Source: a virus. From it: DNA of 24,245 nucleotides. Each line of letters starts with the position of its first letter. Within the stretch, counting starts at the first letter, position 1. Positions 20,243 through 24,245 of the stretch are shown in pieces. Location of the stretch: positions 1 to 24,245 of IMG/VR virus record IMGVR_UViG_3300031539_000306, one strand, 5' to 3'. The notes beneath the pieces are model-generated. The model saw nothing but the letters and a program-made list of their open reading frames with translations. It did not search any database and was not told the origin of the DNA. Made by a program: the position numbers and the translations under genes.

Positions 20243-23200
20243 ATGGGTATGTTTACTGGACTCACTGGTGGTGGCGTAGGGGATATTGTAGGGTTTGTAA
20301 AATTTTCCGGAATAGACCAAGCGAATGCGGATCTCGACAGGCTGAACGCAAAAGTTAGTAATGCCAGTCAAGTAATGAACAAGACTCTTAATATTACCAT
20401 GCTCGCTGGGGCAGCAGCGATGGGAGCGGCCGCCATTGCATCTATTAAGTTTGAATCAGCATTTGCCGGAGTTACTAAGACAGTCGAAGGACTCCGTGAC
20501 CCGATGGGTAAACTCACCGCAGAGGGTGAGGCAATGGCTAAATCCATTCGGGGCATTTCTCTTGAGACACCCATCGCAGTTGGTGAATTAGCACGAATCG
20601 GAGAACTTGGTGGACAGTTAGGAATAGCAAGGGGCGACTTAACTTCATTCATTGACACTATTTCAAAAATAGCCGTAACAACAGACTTAACTATTGAGTC
20701 AGCTTCGACAGACATGGCTCGGTTTGTCAATATCACAAAACAGGTTGCCCCAGAAGGCATGACGGCAGCGATGCAGATTGAACGACTTGGTTCTACCGTT
20801 GTTGATTTGGGAAATAATTTAGCCACGACAGAATCAGAAATTCTATCAATGGGTATGAGGTTAGCGGGTGCAGGAAATCAGATCGGATTATCGCAAGCTG
20901 AAATACTTGGATTATCAGGGGCATTATCTTCTGTTGGTTTAGAAGCACAAATGGGCGGTACTGCTATTTCTAAGGCAATGATTGAAATGGCTAATAGTGT
21001 CGCTGTAGGTGGCCCAAAACTCGAAGCATTTGCAGATGCAGCCAGAATGTCATCGGATGAATTTGCTAATTTATTTAAAGAAGATGCAGCCGCAGCAATC
21101 ACGGCATTTATTACCGGGCTTGGAGATGTTAGCGAAACAGGTGGAAATACTTTTGCTGTTCTTGAAGATTTGGGATTTTCAGAAATCAGGCTTCGGGATG
21201 CTTTATTGCGAGCCAGTTCCGCAAGCGATTTATTCTCAAAGTCTATACAGATGGGATCGGATGCCTATGTAGAGAATAACGCTTTAAATAAAGAAGCAGC
21301 GCAACGATTTGGAACAACTGAATCACAATTAAAGATATTAAAAAATATTATTGTTGATACGTTTATTTCTATTGGCAATGACTTTGTTCCCGTATTGAAT
21401 GATATGTTGACCGCATTTAATCAGCATCCGGAAGCGATTCAATCTGTTATAAAGGTATTGGGAAAAGCTACTATTGCAATAGGGGGGCTCGCAGTTGCAA
21501 CAAAAGCCTATTTATTAGTGGCTAAATTAGCAGGTATAAATACAGCGGGATTTGCAGCGGCATTCGGCCCTATCGGTCTGGTGATTGCCGGAGTCACAGT
21601 CGCTATGGCTGCTCTCAAAGAGATTAATGATAAATATTATGCTAAGCAGATTGAAACAATACAAGCAACCAGTGATGAAATAGAGGAAATGGATGCACTT
21701 GCAAAAATCATCGGTGAATCGGAAAAGGTCACAGTAGACGTATGGAGAGCGCAAGAAGATTTTGAGGAAGCATTGCGCAAGGTCGGTATTGAAGCGAATG
21801 TAACAAGGGAGAATGTTCGTGAATTGAATGAGCAATACCGGAAGATGCGAGAGGAATCTATCAATGCACAGATTGCTGATTTAAAAATAAAACTCGACTC
21901 ATTAAATCAGAATCTTGGGGTTGCTGCTGGATATTTAGGGAACGTTTATAATAGTACCGATGAATGGGAGCGGAAATTAGCGGCACTGGAAGCAGAGTTA
22001 CTCGAACTCAATCCACCACTTGAAGAAACGGTTACAAATACCGATGAACTCGCAGGGGCAATGGAAGACGAAGCATTAGCAGTGAAAGCATTAAATGATC
22101 CCTTTGCAGAGATGCTAAAAACAATGGAGGATGGTGTCGAACCGATACAGTCATTGAGAGACCAGTTCCATATAATTAAAGAGGAAACGGCGTTATGGTC
22201 TGATCAAATCAAGGGAGTTCCGGGCAAGATTGTTGACGTAGGTACAGCTGCTGATGGAGCAAACAAACCGCTTGAATATGAGGTTGGGTTGTGGGGGCAA
22301 TTAGTCCATGAGATAAAAACAGGAGAGGGAACATTAGTAAAGGATGCTGCATTAGTTTTTAACATAGCTGGTAAATTAGGGATATTTAACGAAGAAACAA
22401 AAACAGCGATTGATAAAACTGTCAGTTTGGTTGCCAGTTTTAATACCCTTAGCACTACAGGGCAGATATTGAGCGGTATTTCGCTTGGGATAGACTTACT
22501 GTCGTATGGTTATGATTTATTGTTTGGAAGTGCTGAAAGAATACCAATGACCTTAGAAGATGTTACGGCTCATTTTGATACAATGGGTATATCCATTGAT
22601 AATATTCAGGCTAATCTTGAAGCATTAAATGCAGAATTTAATTTACCAGTTTTGGAAAAGTACGGACAGGATTTAGCATACGCAGTTGATCAAGTTGTAT
22701 TGCAGGAAAGTTTAACCGGATCATGGGCTATGCGGGTTGAAGAATTGACGATAGCTATTGGCAAGTTGAGTGGGGCATTTAATTTTATGACTCTATTCGA
22801 CGAAGCAGTTCAGGGATATAGTGCTTTTAATGATGAGATTGAACGGATGTTTGTTTTATTTGGTGGTGGCTTAGCTCCCGGAACTGATCCTGCTGGATTT
22901 GCAGAACTGTTAACAGGTAGTATTATTTCACTTGGGGTTGAGATGTCAAGGGTGCCAGTAGATTCAGAGGCATGGAGGTTGTTAAATGCTGAATGGATGG
23001 AAAGTCGGCAATCATTGACTGATTTGGCAACTATGTATCCTGAAGTATTGCAATATCTTCAAGATCATGCCGTATATGGTCAAGACTTAACTTGGATGTT
23101 AATAGAGGAAACGGTGGCAACCGATGCTTTAAGTGTTTCGACAAAAAGGGTTATAAAATCTACTGGGGAGAGTGCGGCTGCGGTTGATGGTATGGGTGAG

Positions 23201-24245
23201 TCTGCCGGTAAGGCTTTTACTAAATTAAATATGTATGATGATAAAATTTTTGATATAGCGCAGAGAGCTATACCGCCCGGACTTTTAGACGAATCATTAG
23301 CAGAAATTGATGTTGCACTTGTAAAAATGGATGAATATCAAACTATTATAAATAATCTTGAAGATAGAAAAATTGAAATAAAAATAAAAATGGCTGCCGA
23401 TATTGCCATACAAGAAGGTCGCATAGCTAATTTTGATGATATAATCAAAACATTAACGAGGGGGCTTGGTGCAGGTGGTCATTTAGTTGAATATACTATT
23501 CCCATTGAAACAAAGATCGGGACTGAAACCGTAATTGAACAAATAAAGCAATTACGTTATGAAGCTGAAAGTGGCATAGATTTTTATAAAATCGCTCAAA
23601 GTCTTGCAGAGTTAACTGGCGGATCGTTAGCATTGACAATCCAATGGGAAGACATGCTCGCTGTAATGTTTCAGGATTATACTTTATTTGAACAGGACAT
23701 GAAAACAGCAACGGAAACCATTGACCAGTTACTCTACTTCGACATTGATTTAGATACTACTTTTGCGGATGAACAAATTAACGCAATGATATTCCAGTGG
23801 CAAAGCTATATTGATGGATTGAGTCCGGGAAGTCAAGCTCAAATAGATGCACAGGCAGGACTTAATTCTTTGATTACAAAGTTTACTGAGATGGGTGGAA
23901 TTGTTGATGAGGATATGGCGATTGAATTTAATATCGAACAGGCTGAACTTGCAGCAGCAGAAGCGGAAGGATTAATTGTTGGGATAAGAACAACCGCAGA
24001 AGGTGAAATTGCACAAATCGATCTTGATATAAGTGCGGCACAGAAAGCATTTAATGATTTGGCATTAGTCATACAAGGCATTGTCGATATGTTATTGGAA
24101 ACTTATGGTATAACGATAGATGTCCCAGACATTCCGCCAATTTATATCGATGTCAGACCAAGATATTCTTCAGAATGGAATCCGGGCGATGATCCGGGCA
24201 TTCCAAGTGCCCCCGCTATGGCAGAGGGTGGGAGTCTTGCAAATA
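20243..24245 (+). CDS. Tail tape measure protein (truncated by window end)
   Basis: A single open frame from ATG 20243 to the right edge, at least 1,334 codons. The N-terminal part is typical of the tape measure family (TIGR01760 / PhageMin_Tail): a coiled region (IDQANADLDRLNAKVS), an alanine-rich stretch, then an S-LETPIAVGELARIGELGGQLG segment (about 105-125) and a TDLTIESASTDMARF segment. Hydrophobic stretches occur near residues 407-458 (starting LGKATIAIGGLAV, and FGPIGLVIAGVTVA), as in many tape measures that later interact with the membrane. The rest is mostly helical with charged heptads and few prolines until a proline-rich run near the edge (DVPDIPPIY, then DDPGIPSAP). Length sets tail length; at about 1.5 angstrom per residue the visible part alone predicts at least 200 nm. 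Confidence 0.92.
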   Translation, partial: MGMFTGLTGGGVGDIVGFVKFSGIDQANADLDRLNAKVSNASQVMNKTLNITMLAGAAAMGAAAIASIKFESAFAGVTKTVEGLRDPMGKLTAEGEAMAKSIRGISLETPIAVGELARIGELGGQLGIARGDLTSFIDTISKIAVTTDLTIESASTDMARFVNITKQVAPEGMTAAMQIERLGSTVVDLGNNLATTESEILSMGMRLAGAGNQIGLSQAEILGLSGALSSVGLEAQMGGTAISKAMIEMANSVAVGGPKLEAFADAARMSSDEFANLFKEDAAAAITAFITGLGDVSETGGNTFAVLEDLGFSEIRLRDALLRASSASDLFSKSIQMGSDAYVENNALNKEAAQRFGTTESQLKILKNIIVDTFISIGNDFVPVLNDMLTAFNQHPEAIQSVIKVLGKATIAIGGLAVATKAYLLVAKLAGINTAGFAAAFGPIGLVIAGVTVAMAALKEINDKYYAKQIETIQATSDEIEEMDALAKIIGESEKVTVDVWRAQEDFEEALRKVGIEANVTRENVRELNEQYRKMREESINAQIADLKIKLDSLNQNLGVAAGYLGNVYNSTDEWERKLAALEAELLELNPPLEETVTNTDELAGAMEDEALAVKALNDPFAEMLKTMEDGVEPIQSLRDQFHIIKEETALWSDQIKGVPGKIVDVGTAADGANKPLEYEVGLWGQLVHEIKTGEGTLVKDAALVFNIAGKLGIFNEETKTAIDKTVSLVASFNTLSTTGQILSGISLGIDLLSYGYDLLFGSAERIPMTLEDVTAHFDTMGISIDNIQANLEALNAEFNLPVLEKYGQDLAYAVDQVVLQESLTGSWAMRVEELTIAIGKLSGAFNFMTLFDEAVQGYSAFNDEIERMFVLFGGGLAPGTDPAGFAELLTGSIISLGVEMSRVPVDSEAWRLLNAEWMESRQSLTDLATMYPEVLQYLQDHAVYGQDLTWMLIEETVATDALSVSTKRVIKSTGESAAAVDGMGESAGKAFTKLNMYDDKIFDIAQRAIPPGLLDESLAEIDVALVKMDEYQTIINNLEDRKIEIKIKMAADIAIQEGRIANFDDIIKTLTRGLGAGGHLVEYTIPIETKIGTETVIEQIKQLRYEAESGIDFYKIAQSLAELTGGSLALTIQWEDMLAVMFQDYTLFEQDMKTATETIDQLLYFDIDLDTTFADEQINAMIFQWQSYIDGLSPGSQAQIDAQAGLNSLITKFTEMGGIVDEDMAIEFNIEQAELAAAEAEGLIVGIRTTAEGEIAQIDLDISAAQKAFNDLALVIQGIVDMLLETYGITIDVPDIPPIYIDVRPRYSSEWNPGDDPGIPSAPAMAEGGSLAN

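Noticed and set aside
20368-20826. A 152-codon open frame on the minus strand within the tape measure gene
   Set aside because: Opposite strand of a strongly supported tape measure frame, with no ribosome site or recognisable protein character; the alanine/serine-rich composition simply mirrors the coding strand.

Overview
The window is a stretch of the late structural region of a tailed double-stranded DNA bacteriophage (or prophage) with an HK97-type capsid and a siphovirus-like tail. Every supported gene is on the + strand, and genes are packed with 4-base ATGA or 1-base TAATG overlaps or short gaps. The DNA is moderately AT-rich and most genes carry clear AGGAG/GGAGG ribosome binding sites. 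The window opens inside a gene that looks like the portal C-terminus and closes inside the tape measure gene, so it is an internal slice. I see no terminase, replication, lysis or integration genes and no tRNA. The host cannot be fixed from the sequence. A Tat-type signal, a lipobox and Sec-type signal peptides suggest a bacterium with an export-active envelope, and signal peptides ending in GQ recall Bacteroidota, but the strong Shine-Dalgarno sites argue against that group.

Layout: (1) 2-4201, probable portal end, then very small genes (several with paired cysteines like zinc ribbons), an SPP1 gp7/Mu F-type minor head protein, a membrane protein flanked by perfect 21-bp direct repeats, a Tat-signal protein and a Com-like zinc-finger gene, closed by a strong terminator hairpin. 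(2) 4292-8981, head module: an anchored beta-rich structural-type protein, a prohead protease with an in-frame nested scaffold gene, a probable decoration protein, the major capsid protein and a small follower. (3) 8981-12421, a 992-aa signal-peptide-bearing repeat protein, a second terminator hairpin, and a small signal-peptide protein. (4) 12508-16038, an accessory island between head and neck genes: FmdB-type zinc ribbon, glycosyltransferase-like protein, small lipoprotein, radical SAM/SPASM enzyme, SAM-dependent methyltransferase and GT4-type glycosyltransferase. (5) 16050-24245, neck and tail module: connector-type proteins, HK97 gp10-like protein, tail terminator candidate, tail tube, two chaperone-type genes with a probable programmed -1 frameshift, and a tape measure protein of more than 1,330 residues.

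Portal, minor head, protease, scaffold, decoration and capsid proteins should build the procapsid; the connector genes close it; tube, chaperones and tape measure build the tail. The most unusual parts are the sugar/radical/methyl modification island inside the morphogenesis operon, the set of proteins with export signals among virion genes, and two cases where one stretch of DNA appears to make two products (protease/scaffold and tail chaperone). Function assignments come from reading motifs and gene order; no database search was run.
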